From Onchocerca lupi (Eukaryota; Nematoda; Chromadorea; Rhabditida; Onchocercidae), in the NCBI GenBank assembly GCA_028564675.1, contig JAOVVO010000295.1, positions 1 through 64,000 of the forward strand: a stretch of DNA of 64,000 nucleotides, given 5' to 3'. Below, piece after piece: positions 26,707 through 40,300 of the stretch. Under the pieces are notes generated by a model. The model did no database searches. It was not told the DNA's origin and was given only the letters and a program-made list of their open reading frames with translations. The position numbers and the translations under genes were made by a program. Each line of letters opens with the position of its first letter. The stretch's first letter is position 1.

Positions 26707-26734
26707 AGGTCATGTAAGGTCATTTATGAGGTCA
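26707..26734 (+). promoter_or_regulatory. Three direct AGGTCA half-sites (DR4 plus DR6 spacing)
   Basis: AGGTCAtgtaAGGTCA at 26707-26722 is a perfect DR4 arrangement. A third perfect AGGTCA follows at 26729-26734 after six bases. AGGTCA is the consensus half-site for many nuclear receptors. Related ggtcat and gtcatg strings continue to about 26755, so the block may simply be a degenerate tandem repeat. It lies about 5 kb upstream of the GPCR gene. Confidence 0.4.
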
Positions 26735-29700
26735 TGATGTCATGTATATGGTCATTTTCACACTATCAGATGCATATTCATATTTAAAAACGTATGTTCA
26801 TTCAAATAATTTCATATTAAATTATTGATTTTAAATTATTATTACTATGATTTCTTTTTTTTTCTTTCTCAAAATATAAGACAAAACATAAGAAAATTAA
26901 ACATATAAAAAAAAAAAACATTAGAAAGAACAAATGTAAACATTAGCATTTGAGCATTAATAGAATAAATTTATAATTACTTAATTTATCATATTTGTTT
27001 TCTACTAATTGTTAGCTGTAAAATAAGAAAAAAGTAAACAAAATTTAAAATTCAAATTGACTAGAAATTATAGCAATTATTCACAAATTTTACTAGCATT
27101 TTTCCAATTCTATTTTTGTAAGAGTGATGTAATTTGTTTACTTAACAAAATTTGTTTTACTGCAAATATTATTTTTTATTTTTCATTTTTCATTCAACTT
27201 TAAAATATTCGCGAAATTGTGTAATTTATTAATCATAATAACCTCATCATTTAATAATATTCAAGCTTTATTAGTTGTAGCAATTCAAATTCAAATTATT
27301 TCAATATTTTGTTCCAAATTATTTCCTTAATGCCTACAATATAATATTTCAATTTATAATTCACAAAAAAATCTTCCTAATCAATCATTAAAAAATAACA
27401 AAAATACATCGAGGAATGATTAAAATTTGAATTCTGCTTAACTACCATCATTTCAGTTTTGGGGAAAATTATTGATTAATTTATTTAGAATAATTTATGG
27501 TACCTAAAAATTTTTCGGCAAAAATTATTCCAAAATATTTTCAATGATGTTTTCTTTGATAGAAAGATGAAAATATTTACACTTATATTTTATTGCAATT
27601 GTATAATAATTTTATCAATCAATGAAGCATTTCTCTATCATTTCAATGTCTTATTTCATTCCATTTTTGGGTTTTTTTTGGTGGTTATTTCGTTGAAGTC
27701 TGTTATAAATTTTCATGAATAAGCAATAATTAAATTTCCTCAGCAAACGATCTAGTTATATAGATATATAAATTCCAAAAAATTTAATTCCCAAAATTTT
27801 TCAATTTTTTCCGCCAAATTGCAGAACTAAATAAAAATCGCTCAGGAGAAAGTAGGCAATTTTTGAAAAAGCTTTAAATGATAAATTCGGAAACTATTAA
27901 TGGGGAAAAAATTGTTTATAAATTCTAGTGTCTAGAAATTTGCTAAAATTTAAAACTCGCTTTCATAGTTTTTTTTAGCAATAAATTTTCGCGAATTGAA
28001 AGAAATACATAAATCGTTATCAATTATCAGTTTAATTTGTTAAGTTTGACAAAAAAAAAATCATTCAATGAATGTTAAATGATAAGACAAGTAAGAAATT
28101 TTCTAAGACTATTTTTCCATTAAATTTTCAATGATTTTTTTTTTTTTGCTTACAAACTGCGATACGAATAATTTCTCACACAGCTTTTAGGTAAGACATC
28201 CATTTAATAAATTCAAAGCTTTTATTAAATTAAATTTAAAATGCAAAATCAATATTTGTTGAACTAAATTTTTAAGCAAAAATATTAGTAAATTAAAAAT
28301 TCTCGCTGTTCAACGTGGGAAAAAAGTGATGAATAAAATGAGTTTTAAACGAAGAAATTAATTTAACATGAGTATATTTATTGTTGATTCAGGCACATAT
28401 GAAATTTCATGCTAGGCTATCTAATTTTTTGAACATTTCACAAAATGATTTTAAAAAATATCAACTTTTAAAATTATTCTGTTTAGCACTTTCGTTGTTG
28501 ACTTTTTCAAAACTTTCAATCTTCAATCCATCATCTGACTACTATTATGACATGAAGTATTTTGTTGATGTGTTTAAACTTTCAAACGACTGCTTTCATT
28601 CTATCAGACTTTGTTATTCATCACACAAATTATGATTTTTTTGAATTATCAAGTTGAATTTCATAGACTAGTTACAACAATTGTCTTGATTTTTCAATCC
28701 TAAATGAATACGAATGAAATTATTACAAACTTTTGGATTAAATAAGAATTTTTCATAACTAAATAAATGAAACTGATTGAATTATTGAAGGAATTAAACT
28801 CATCTATTCATATTTCAGATAGAAATTGATATTTCAATGTTAGTTTAATTGAGGAGTAATTATTATTGATATTTATTTTCATTCCATCATTGAATTTTCA
28901 TTTATTTTTGATGAATTTCAGCTTCAGAAAATTATGTTTGATAATTCTAATTTTAGAAAATTTGCTGTTCATTTGTGATTTAAAAAACATCAAGAAATGA
29001 ACAACAAATAATATCCATTCATCTGTTAACATTTCTGTTCATTTATTTTTGCTTGTTGATATTTATAAACTAGTTATTAAATCTGCATCTGATAACTAAG
29101 TAAAATTTTGCTGTTTTCCAAGAAAATTACGAGCAATTCATATCATTAGTTGATTAGCATTTTTAATAATGATAATAATTATGACCCAGCATTAATAATG
29201 ATAATGATAATTGCCAATTTTTTTTTCTTCAAATATTAAATAAAAATTTCAGACGAAAGCAAAATGATAATACTTTTCAAAAGAAGAAATATCAAAAAAA
29301 AAAAAAGGAAAAAAATACTGTTTAAATTAAGAGAAATAGCTGAGTTAGTTAGTTTTGAAAAGATACTAATCAAAGTTTTGATCCCACAGATTCTTCCGTT
29401 TAATTTAGTTTTCTTTAGCTATGATGATTAAATGATAAAATAAGAGCACAAGATTTTTCGTTTTTTTTTTTTTTTTTTTTCAAATAAACGAATTTTTTTT
29501 TTTGCAAAGCGTTGAAATATTTCGAATTTTTTTGCTATTGCTTGCAAGCTAAACTAATAATTTATTATGAAAAAAATATATTAGGGCTGATTTTATTATT
29601 GAGAAAAAAATGAATTAAAAAATATGAAATATTAGTATGATGTAGTAATCAATTGGGATATTAAAAAATCACGGATTAGTGCAAAATTTCAAAAAAATTT

Positions 29701-30901
29701 CATATATCTGTTAGAAAATATAAAATAACAATAAAAAAGTAATTAATCGAAATAAGACGATGTGCTATTACTAGAAACAAAAAAAAAAAATAATAGTCGT
29801 TAATTAATTATAAATGATAGAGGAAAATACGACATCAACATATTCAGATTAAATTGTTATTAAGAAAAAAAAAAAGAAATTTTGATGCTTCTTAAAATTG
29901 AAAATCTTTCCTTTTACTGGCATGTAAATATTTTAAAACATGTAAACATCCCAATTTCCTTTATATATATAACAAATTAGCTTTTTATTCAAGGAAAATG
30001 TTGAAAAAACCTATCTTACATTGAACAAACAATCATTTATTCCGATTTCAACTTTCAAGAAAAAAATAAGTTAATAAATTAATAATTAAAAAGAAAAATA
30101 GCTTTTTAGGAATAAAAAAAAAAAAAAAGTTCATAAAAATTAATTAGTTTTTGCTAAGATTATAGGAATTGTTATTTCGATCGTTATTATTATTACTATT
30201 ATAATAGTTCAAATTTAGGTTACTTAATTTTTGATTTAGGCATATTCATAAATTTTAATTTCTATTTATTTACCATTTAATCATTTATTCTCATTAATAA
30301 TTTAATTAAATGTTGAATAAAAAATATATTCATAATAATATTGGTTATCATATATATCAAATGTTTATCTGTAATTAACAGTAGCATTTCATTCATTCGC
30401 TAAATCACAGATTAAGCTTCTAATCAATCAAAAAATGTCAATTGAATCTTTGTCATATTTTAAAACTCAACTTTTTTTAAATTTCCGCACAATACTTTTT
30501 TAAACACTTCATTGATCATTTTTCATCCGATTCATCTCCTATTTCCTTCATCTTCTATTCTTTCACTTCTATTTTTATCCCAACTTTTTTTTTTTTTTCA
30601 TTCTTAAATAACTATTCAATTCATTTTTTTTCTTGCAAATTTCTATTTCCCATATTTTGCTGAGTGAATAAAATGAAACTATCGCCTTAATAGTTCACAT
30701 CATTTTCTTTTTTTCCGACACTTTTTTTTTTTTTTTTTTATTCTCGAAACCAAACTTTCATTCCCTTTTTTTTTTTTCTTTTTTCTATGCTTTGGATGAA
30801 TTTTTCAACATGATTTATGATTTTAACTTCCTCAGTTACCAATGAACTTTGAATGCGAGAAATGAAAATCGTTTCATTATCAAATAATTATTCATACAGG
30901 A

Positions 30902-30934
30902 AGAGAGAGAGGGAGAGAGAGAGAGAGAGAGAGA
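30902..30934 (+). repeat. (GA)n microsatellite
   Basis: About 16 GA units with one GG interruption, ending in a poly-A run. It is a polypurine tract with no gene overlap. Confidence 0.95.
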
Positions 30935-31819
30935 AAAAAAACTGCTATTGAAACTGCTTTCAAAAAAAAATTTTCACTTTTCCTTAGGCAATGATCTTTG
31001 ACTCGATTTAAAATGCTATAAGTAAATAATTCTATCTGCTTTTTCCTTATTCTTGTGAATCAAATTTCATTGCGGCAACCTCTCCAGACAACAACAACCT
31101 CTTGATGATGATGAAAAAACAATCCAACAGATTCAAAAAGTGTTTGTTTATAACACGTTACTATATCACTTTTTATCCTAAAAATAAAAATGAAAGTAAA
31201 AAAAAAAACAAAAAAAAAACTCTTCATATTTCTAATTTCTGAAAAAAAAAAAAAATTTCCACTTGATTTCATCCTTAAATTGGCAAAATTACATTCATTC
31301 CAATAGCTTTTTAAAATGAGCCAAATTTCTTCATTATATCTTTTCTTTCTATTTGCATCATAGCAAAAATAATCATTCTCAACCATAGAACTATTTGTTT
31401 TAAAATAAATTAAACATATATATATATATTTTTAGCTAAATGTTATTCTTAATATTTCTAATCATATAATCGATTTAAATATAATTATCATTCTAATCTG
31501 TTACCTATACACTATTTATTCTTATATATTAGTGCAATATCAGTGATAATGATCTTTATATATAGCATTTTTATCAGTTTATTTATAAAATATAATGCTT
31601 TCAATCTTGGTTTATTAAAAAAGTTGCAGGAAAAATAATCAGAGTAGCAGATGTTGTTACACATTATGATATAGTCTATTTTACATTACATGTTGCCCGA
31701 TATCAAGTGATAATGATGCTGATAAAAGATAATGAAATTATACTTTCTATCATGATTGATAAATGATTTGGCATAGCAAAATAATGATATATGTGATACC
31801 TGGTAATAAGCAATAAAAG

Positions 31820-34791
31820 ATGGCTAGCAATAATAACAATGATACTACTATTAAACAATGCATTGAAGTTGGAGTAAGTTTATTTTTTTCTTTTTAATCC
31901 AAGTTTTTTTTTCTTTCTTTTTTCTAATTTTAAACACTGATAATAAATTGCATAGTAAGAATTTCAAAAATTACTTTAAAATATTTTTGAATTAATTTTA
32001 TGCCAAATATATTCTAATATTAATTTCCGAAATTAGAAATCTTAACTTTTAGAATAATTAATTGTCAACAAGCGAACAGTACGAAAAATTGAAGCTAAAA
32101 TATAAATTTGTTGAAGTTAAATGTCCTTATTTGAAATTTTAGCTGATTTTAATGCATCTTATTTTTTTCATTTTCTGTTAATTTTTTTTTTTTTTTTTGT
32201 TCTTTTGTCATATCTTCGTATCATTAAACATTTATAATTTCGGTCAATTTTTTTTTTTCTTTTTTTTGTCACTTAATCAAATTCAATTAAATATAAATGA
32301 ATTTCTTTAACATTGAAATAAAGCAAATTTTAATTGAATAATTTTATGAGGCATTAAAAAGATAGTTTCAATAAATGTCAAAATAATTTATTAGCTATAA
32401 CAATAATCAATCGATAAGTTCGATTCTTTATTACAGGGAGTTGATGAAATAACAATAACAAATGCCAATGCAATTATTATGCATGTATTACTTGTTATGT
32501 GTTTTTTATCAGTATGCCTCCAAATTCTTGTTATCATTCATGCTTTACAATATATTCGTAAACATGCAAGTGAATGTTACATGCATATTTTTCTACTCAA
32601 TATGACTGTAGCTGATCTTTTGCTAACTGGTATGTAATTTGAACTTTTATGAACAACAATTCTGAAAATTATCCATTAAATGTAACAATTACTTTCTCAT
32701 CATTCATCATCAAATTTCATCCGTATAAATAATTTTATATTTCAGGTATTGCATTACCGATGGAATTCTTGATTGATATTGATACGATCACGTTGCAATT
32801 TCCATATCATATCAATCTGATGATGCATTTTCTCCTTTGGCTCGGCACTTCTGTATCTGGATTAAATTTGGTGCTTTTAAATGTTGAAAAGCTCATTTTT
32901 TTCAAATTTCCTTTGAGGTATTACTTTTTTTCTACTCTTTATAAAATTAAATGTTCAATTTGAAATTAAATTTTGCGCAACTATAAACAAAACATGTGCA
33001 TTTTATTTTGAGTTAATTTTTTATGGTGATTATTTAATTTAATAGTTAAAAATCATTTTTCTTAATTTCTTCAATAATTAGATTTTTTAAGATATTAATA
33101 ATAATAATGAATATTTTCCATCATAACCATTAACAGTTTAAGTCAGTTCATTAACCAGGATAGATTAATTTCCTATAAGAAACTCTTACAAGCTCGTATA
33201 AAAAAGTTGGCCAAACCTGGCTTGTACATTTGTAAGAATGTTTCTGACCAAATAATTAGATTATTCTCATAATCTGTTTATCTTATTAATGCTTGCTAAT
33301 TATTCCAGTTTCTATTTCTTAAAATTATTTCAAGATACGCGGAATTGGTGACACGAAATCGAGCATATCTGATGGCATTCGCTACTTGGTTTTTTAGTGT
33401 CATTTTCATCTATTTAGCTTTTTATACTCGAGCACTAATTTGTCGCTATAATTGCGAACGACTTACGACTGATAATAGTCGTTATGGTCCATTGATGTAT
33501 CTATTTTTTACATTTTTTGTCTCCGCTTTTCCTGCTCTATCATCATTTATGGTTGCTCTATATTTAATACGAATTGTTAACAATCATAGGAAACAAATTG
33601 CCGAAGGTTATTTCTTGGCACTTTTTTTTTTCCCTTGTTTCATTTTTTTTTTTAACTTTTTTGAAAATTATCAATATTTTATAAATACTATTTTGAAAAA
33701 TATGCTTTCAATTTTTGAAACTCTATAAAAGGATAAATTAATTGGATCTAATGTTTACTCAGACTCAAAAACCAAAATGTTAAGAATAGGTTAAAATTAA
33801 ATTTATGATAATAAATCTATTATTAAAATCAAAATTTCATCTCAAATTTTCTTCCTTTTTTTCTTTGAATTCTGGATATAATTTAATAGCTTATAGAATA
33901 ACATATTATTTTGGTGTTTTAATTCTTCTCTTTCCATGTATTTGTTATCTATCATCAATACAAAGTTGTTTTAGAAAAAGTTAGATTAAGTGATATCATG
34001 TCGTTCGCCAAACTATGCAAATTATCATATTGACCGTAATTAACCGTAATTAATTGCTTCAAAATTATGCATTTAGATAACATACCAATTCACTTTTTAG
34101 AGCAGAAATTATATACCACAAATGCTATATGCAGAAAAAATAACGCTTTGAAATCTGGAATGCGCACATTTTATTATATCTTCATTTCCACCATTTTCAC
34201 AATTTTAACGCTAACACCGTATCGTTTGGTAACACTCTACAGGACAATCATTGATAAGGATACCGTAATCCGGACATGTAGTAGTGTCTTTATCAGTGTT
34301 CTTACTTATTATGCAATGGATCTGAATCCGGTATGTATAAATCAATCAGTTAAATGATTAGGAAAGAATTGAACCAATTTTCAGACTCAATTATCTATTA
34401 GCTAATTTCTCAATTAAAAAAATATATTAGAATTAGAAAAATGGAAAGAAATTTGATAAGTTATATATATATATGTATATAAAATCTAATTTTCTTACTT
34501 CGGGTTTTTTTTTTTAATTTCATAAAAAAAAAGACATATTGTACCGAAATATTAACGTTCCTCAAATAATAAGTTAAAAAAAATATATATATATATTATA
34601 TATATATAACATTTAATATTGCATGTTAGATAGGCTTTCAGCAGATGAATATAAAATTATAAAATTGCTTTTTTCAGATTCTGAATCCACTATTGACGGT
34701 TACCATATTACCGCAATATCGTTTACATTGTTTGAATTTTCTTATACCATTTCGGCTTAGACATAATCCTGATGAAATAAACGACAAATAA
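31820..34791 (+). CDS. Rhodopsin-like (class A) G-protein-coupled receptor, 6 exons, 352 aa
   Basis: Exons 31820-31873, 32437-32629, 32746-32917, 33335-33606, 34077-34330 and 34678-34791 join in phase to 1059 nt. The start ATG has an in-frame TAA two codons upstream. The N-terminus (MASNNNNDTT) has an N-glycosylation site. Seven hydrophobic segments follow. TM2 has the class A signature LLNMTVADLL. After TM3 the sequence is LLNVEKLIFFKFPLRY, aligned with the usual DRY-to-PLRY stretch, so DRY is replaced by VEK. The usual Cys at the top of TM3 is missing, although loop 2 has CRYNC. TM6 has LTPYR where CWxP is usual, and TM7 reads DLNPILNPLL instead of NPxxY. The C-tail is short (about 20 aa). 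The ligand is unknown. A peptide or amine receptor of a nematode-specific branch is possible. Confidence 0.88.
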
Positions 34792-37343
34792 AATATTGAA
34801 ATTTCAGAAATAAGATCTCTGACAATATATTCATAAGTCATCGCCATTTTAGGTAAATTTCTTTTTCTGTGAAACTAAAATTACTAATATTTGCTGCATT
34901 AATTTCGTCTAATTCATTTTGAAAGCAAAAAGGAAATCATTTGAATCATTTATTGTAAGCAGAAATGATGCCATTAGAGCTTTGGAAGTAATTTTATAAA
35001 AATTAAAAAAAAAAATCGATCAAATCAAGCATTTGAGAAAATTCATCCTTTAAATGATGGTATTCAAAATGACAATGTTAAAAAAGCAATGATGCATTCA
35101 TATTTATTGATCAGTGATAGTTTAACTTTAAAATTGTGTATAAACTGAAATTGTGAAACAAAGTAAATTATTCAATTTATTAATTCCGAAGTTTCCTATT
35201 TTTAATCACTGATAAATTAAAAGTAAAGTAAGACGAAAAATTCGATCAGATAGATTTATTAATATGTTGATGAATTATATTAATTTCCTTAGGAAATGAT
35301 TTTTGATATCATAGGAGATGGAATTTTTTTTATTTTATATTGTAAAATTTTCAGATGTAACGAAAAAATGGAAAAGGAATATAATCATTTTTAAAATTGA
35401 ATTAAAAAAAAATTCTACAATATTTGAAAAATGCATAAATACAGACCGAGCCTAACTTTGCTACCATCTTTTGTATCTAAAATCTCATTATTTCAGTAAT
35501 GTATATTTATTATTTATTTCTATTTATTAATCGTTATAAATGTGCAAATTAACTTTCATCTATAGTGAGTGAATACAAAATATTAATTTTTGGATTCGAA
35601 AATTATCATTGAATTATAGGATGATTTCAAACTTCATATTAAACTTTAATTTTTCTATGATTATTTAGCTTCTTTTTTTTAAATAAAAAGTCATAAGAAT
35701 TTTTACTTTAAATTTTTAATATTGCCAAAATTTCGGCAAATATGCCGAAAATTTTATCATCTATTAAAATAACGAAAATTTTATCGTCGATTTAAATATT
35801 TTCACTGACCATCATTCCCAGTAAATGCAATTTTGTCTTTATTTCTGCTTTTAAAAGATTGAATTTTGTTTTTTTTCTTTTTTTACAATTTATTTTTTCC
35901 AATGCTTTCTTTGCTTGAAAAAATTTATTCATTGTAATACTGGCATATTATCTAATGAAATATTTGTTTTCTTGTTTTGTATTTATTTATAAATGACTCT
36001 TAAATAAGAACCTTTATTATTTATGTCATCATAAAGCAGATCATTGTGATTTGTCAAATTAGATGAATGATCTTTCTGAAATCATTCTAAAATGCGCATC
36101 CGATGTTAAAAATAATATTTTGTTTCATACGGTTTATTTTTTTCTGCTGTAAGACAAAAATCCATCATCAATATTTTGGATGCATTATCGATTAATCAAA
36201 TTGTAATTTCAAATTTTATGCCAATGATTATCGGTTATTAGAAAAGAAGATAATAAAGAAGCACTTTTTGAAGTTAAAAATTTGATATTAAAATTTAGTG
36301 AAATTTAGTGGCTTACGTTGAATGTTGTAAGTTTGCGAAAATCATGCACACAAATGCGAAATTTTGTGAATGTATGCACTAAATAATTGCAATATATAGA
36401 ACTTGTAGGAATTAAATACGGTAAAATAAAATGCATTAAAATAAAATTTATTCATCCACATCAAATTCATAATGTGGCAATCTTTGGCTTCCTGTTTTAA
36501 TTACATATGCTAAGTCAGATATTTTTTTTTTTAAAGTAAACATTTATTCATAGATAAAGTTTTGAAGTAATGAAAAAATTTGAAACATCTGGATAGCTTT
36601 ACTTGAAACTCTTACTGAAACTAACAATAATTTAAAAATTAGGATTCATTAAGATATTGAAGAAACTTTTGCCTTAAATTAATCAGAAATTAGTCAAATC
36701 GCTGGTGATAAATAACATATATCATGCAGAAAAGCCTTGTTGGAAGAAATATAACAATGAAATTAGCAAAGCAAAGCCCAAAAATGAAATCATTTCCTTT
36801 TTTTCGTTGACGATATTTTTTCTAATTAAATATTTGAAGTAAACAAAATTTGTTAGTTTGGAAAAAACTGCTATTTCTGCTTATCAAGCAAATAAATTTT
36901 CAATTTTGTTATCTCAAAATTTTGTTTTCAGTTAAATAATATCAAATGGTATAGAGTCTCGAAAAAAAAAAAAAAAAAGAAAAATTTAAAATCCCTTGTG
37001 AATGTTCTATGCTTATCTTATTATCATAATCCTTTTAAGCTGATTTATGGATTTTCCTTTGTTTTTGTTCTTTTTTTTTTTTTTTTTTTTTAAATTAGTT
37101 TTCCGTTACCTCATTACTATCATCGGAAGATTAGTTTTAATGAACCGAAACAAAATTAATTGAAATTTTCATCTTCTGCTGAAGTTCGACATTAAATGAT
37201 TGGTCTCTAAGAATGGAATTTAATCTAATGCCTATGATAATTAGTCTTCGCATCTTAAATTAATCTTAAATTATTATATGTCATTGTTTATCAAATGATT
37301 ATTAACTATGTCCATAATATTGTCCCCTAAAGATCACGGATTA
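34792..37343. other. Intergenic region between convergent genes
   Basis: AT-rich sequence with no coding signal on either strand. It holds the 3' ends of the plus-strand GPCR and the minus-strand gene at 37344-42510. Only homopolymer runs and short repeats are visible. Confidence 0.6.
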
Positions 37344-40300
37344 TCATGACCAACCAAAAATTTTAGAATGGACAAAAGATGGTTTGATCTTTATACTAAA
37401 ATTTGGATGGAAATATTGTACGAAAATTTTAACAGAAATATCATTTTTTATAAAACGGTTAAAATTCAGCAGTAATTCAATCATTTCGTCGGACATAATC
37501 GTCTGATACTGTAATTTTGTAAAAAATTTCCTTTTTAGATTTGAATGGATGATGACTGCAGAAAATGAGAAAGATTACGATCATAGGCATTTAATTTGAT
37601 TCATTCTGGGCTGCAACATTGATCTTTTTATATATTAGAACTTAATGACTAAAAAGAGTAATCTTACCTTTAAGTTTCAAAAATGTTCTAATTGATTTGT
37701 AAAATTTATAGCTTGAACAATATTTCACGTTGAATACATCGGTACAATCATAAATCACATGAAATTGTTCATCGATATCACGGAAATACGCCAATTCTTC
37801 GGGAAAATACTGATGAACATTTAGATGATCATCAATATTGACAAAACTGCATTCATAATAATATTTATCCCGTTATACTTGTATAACGATACGATGAAAG
37901 GAGAAAGAAAAAAAAAAAGAATTTACAAGCAATTAAAAATTAAAACTACTCAAAATTTCAAATAGATTCTTTTGAAGACGAAACAAATTGAAAAAAAATA
38001 CCAGATGTCGGAATCTTACTAATAAAAATGTAACGGAAATTTTCGCAGCATTCATTTATTGTGTAAAAAATAGAACTTTGTAACAGATGATATTTTAAAT
38101 CGCCTTTATTTCATCTTTCTGTTGATATGATAAAGATAATTTCGACAAGTCCTTTTATCATAAATTGCCTCGCCGAAAAAAACCATACTGAAAGAATGCA
38201 AGTTTGTCCTCAAGAAAGTTCTTGCAACAAGATCGAAAAAGAATAATTTCAGTAAGGAAATTTTATTCGAGACCAGTTAGCAGAATATCGTAACGCTTAG
38301 AATTTGCAAAATTTTTGCGAATGAAATTATCAAAATTAAGCAGCATGACACCAACATTCATTGAAGCAACCATATAATTCGTATTATCAAACAATAAATG
38401 CTTCGTAAAACTTCCTGTTTATTTATAATTACTTTGAGGATTTTTTAAATGAGTAGCAAATTCATACTTTTCTACATCAAACAACTAGTCATCATTCACT
38501 CATTGAATCTGACTAAATCCGACCAATTGTCTAAACAAATAATTTGGATTCTATTGAAAAAAAGAATCAATGAAATCAAAAGATCAGTTCGGATAAAGCA
38601 ATGATGTTCCGAACTTTAAATTTGAGATAATGCAGGACATTTACCGTAATCAGCAATTGTAAATTCGGATTCTTTTGAAAGTTGGAAAAGGGAGAAAAGA
38701 TTATAGTCAATAATGGAGACGGCGGAGAGTGAAAGAATTTTTCCAATAACCATTCATCGTCTTCTGCATGTAGAATACTCTTGGTAAAATAAGGGCAAGA
38801 GATGTTATGTACCGGCATTTCAAAACAGAGATTAGGTCGATCAGTCGAGTAATCTCCACCTGAGGAATGCGAAAGTAACAATTTGAGAGGTTCCAAAGAG
38901 GCGTTCTTCTTCCGGTCTACTTCACCGGAAGAGGGTCAGAGTCACTCAACAATTACAATTAAGAGAGGGTTTGAGACACCACTATCCGATATAGATCTTG
39001 CTGGGTATGAAAATTCAAGTTGAACCAACGACTGTTTGGTAGTCGGGGGGGGAGGGAGGGGTATGGTATGCGTGCAGTGAGCAAATAAATTTATATCATA
39101 TATTTATGTTAAATTACATTAACTTTCATCCGGATGTTTATGAGGCCCGTATTGAAATTGGACCTTCAACTATGAATATACTTTAAATCTCAAAAACTTC
39201 ACATAGTTCATTTGCAATGCATAGAATTGCAAATAAAGAAATAAAGCACAGTGTTGAAACAAAATAACTTCAACCAATGAGAATGATCCCTGAGATCGTT
39301 TCTGCTGCATAAAAGGAAATAGGGAACGAAACAACTGACGGAAAGAAAGAAAAAACCATAAGGCACAAAGAGCCGATTAAATGACGGGAATCTGAACAAA
39401 ATTTAATTTACAAACAAGCAAGAAAAAATTAGAAAAGACTGGAAAATTGATAACAAAGAGAGTGACATTAATACTCGTCTCATAATTCAGCCGATATAAG
39501 TTTATCACATAATTTAGCAAGTACAAATCTATCGTATAATCAGTATTATGAAAGTACATGATCCGGATGAATATTCAAGGAGATCAGTACATCCGGATGC
39601 ATCTGAAATAATTGAAGCTTGAACAGATAATAAACAAAATTTTGGAAAGGAAAAATAATGAATAGGATGAAAAAGAAATGTCGTTTACTTGAAAGACAAA
39701 GGCATAAAATATGTCTTGAATGCTTTAGCATAATTTAAACATCAATAGTAATATATTTCAAACTTCTTGAACAAAAAAAAAGTCGTAATATGGCAAACGA
39801 TTCCTTAAATATTTAAGGAATAGATGAAATCAATACCTGAACTAAGGTTTCATCATTTTCGGCCAAATATTCGTGCAACTTCTCAATGGCTGTATTAGAT
39901 GATACTAATTTTCTGCTGATAGTATCTCCCAACCTAGCTAATCTGAAAATAAAATCCATTACAAATATAGATCTTTTTATAGAATTGGTTTGGCAACTTC
40001 ACATCTTATTTTCCCAAAAACAAATTCGCAAGAAATTTATTTGTCATATTCTATTAATTTCTCAATTTTCTAATTTCTAGTATAATCTTAGAGCAATTCT
40101 AAACAATTTCAAAAAAGTCGAAGTTGCAAAAAAAAAAGTGAACTTACTTATAACAAACAGCGTATTCAAGTCGTCGAATTGGATGGATCCATTCGGCATC
40201 CATAAGAAATGATTCCACGGTTCGTAATACTGAGCCAATATTATACCGAAATGAAACACTGACCAAAACATCATAATTCATCCTATAAAGTATAACACTG

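Larger units (their letters stand above)
12753..31819. other. Gene-poor, extremely AT-rich interval of about 19 kb
   Basis: I see no open frame with family similarity, no phase-consistent exon chain and no RNA gene. The sequence is dominated by poly-A/poly-T runs of 10-34 nt and AT-rich low-complexity sequence. Distinct islands are annotated separately: 19888-19921, 23129-23162, 24172-24530, 26451-26582, 26707-26734 and 30902-30934. It may include the 3' region of the Tudor gene and the promoter of the GPCR at 31820. Unrecognised non-coding RNAs cannot be excluded. Confidence 0.6.

Noticed and set aside
28381..28635. Plus-strand open frame of 84 codons, with an ATG at 28399 and a hydrophobic stretch
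   Set aside because: No similarity, no partner exons and location in a gene-poor, low-complexity interval. It may be chance, so it was not called as a gene.
38576..38896. Minus-strand open frame containing SILHAEDDEW, resembling the LILHAEDD motif of ABHD12-type alpha/beta hydrolases
   Set aside because: No GxSxG exon or other hydrolase motif lies upstream. The same DNA read in another frame (VEITRLIDLISVLKCRYITS) joins both neighbouring exons in exact phase, so the HAEDD match is probably a coincidence of the shadow frame.
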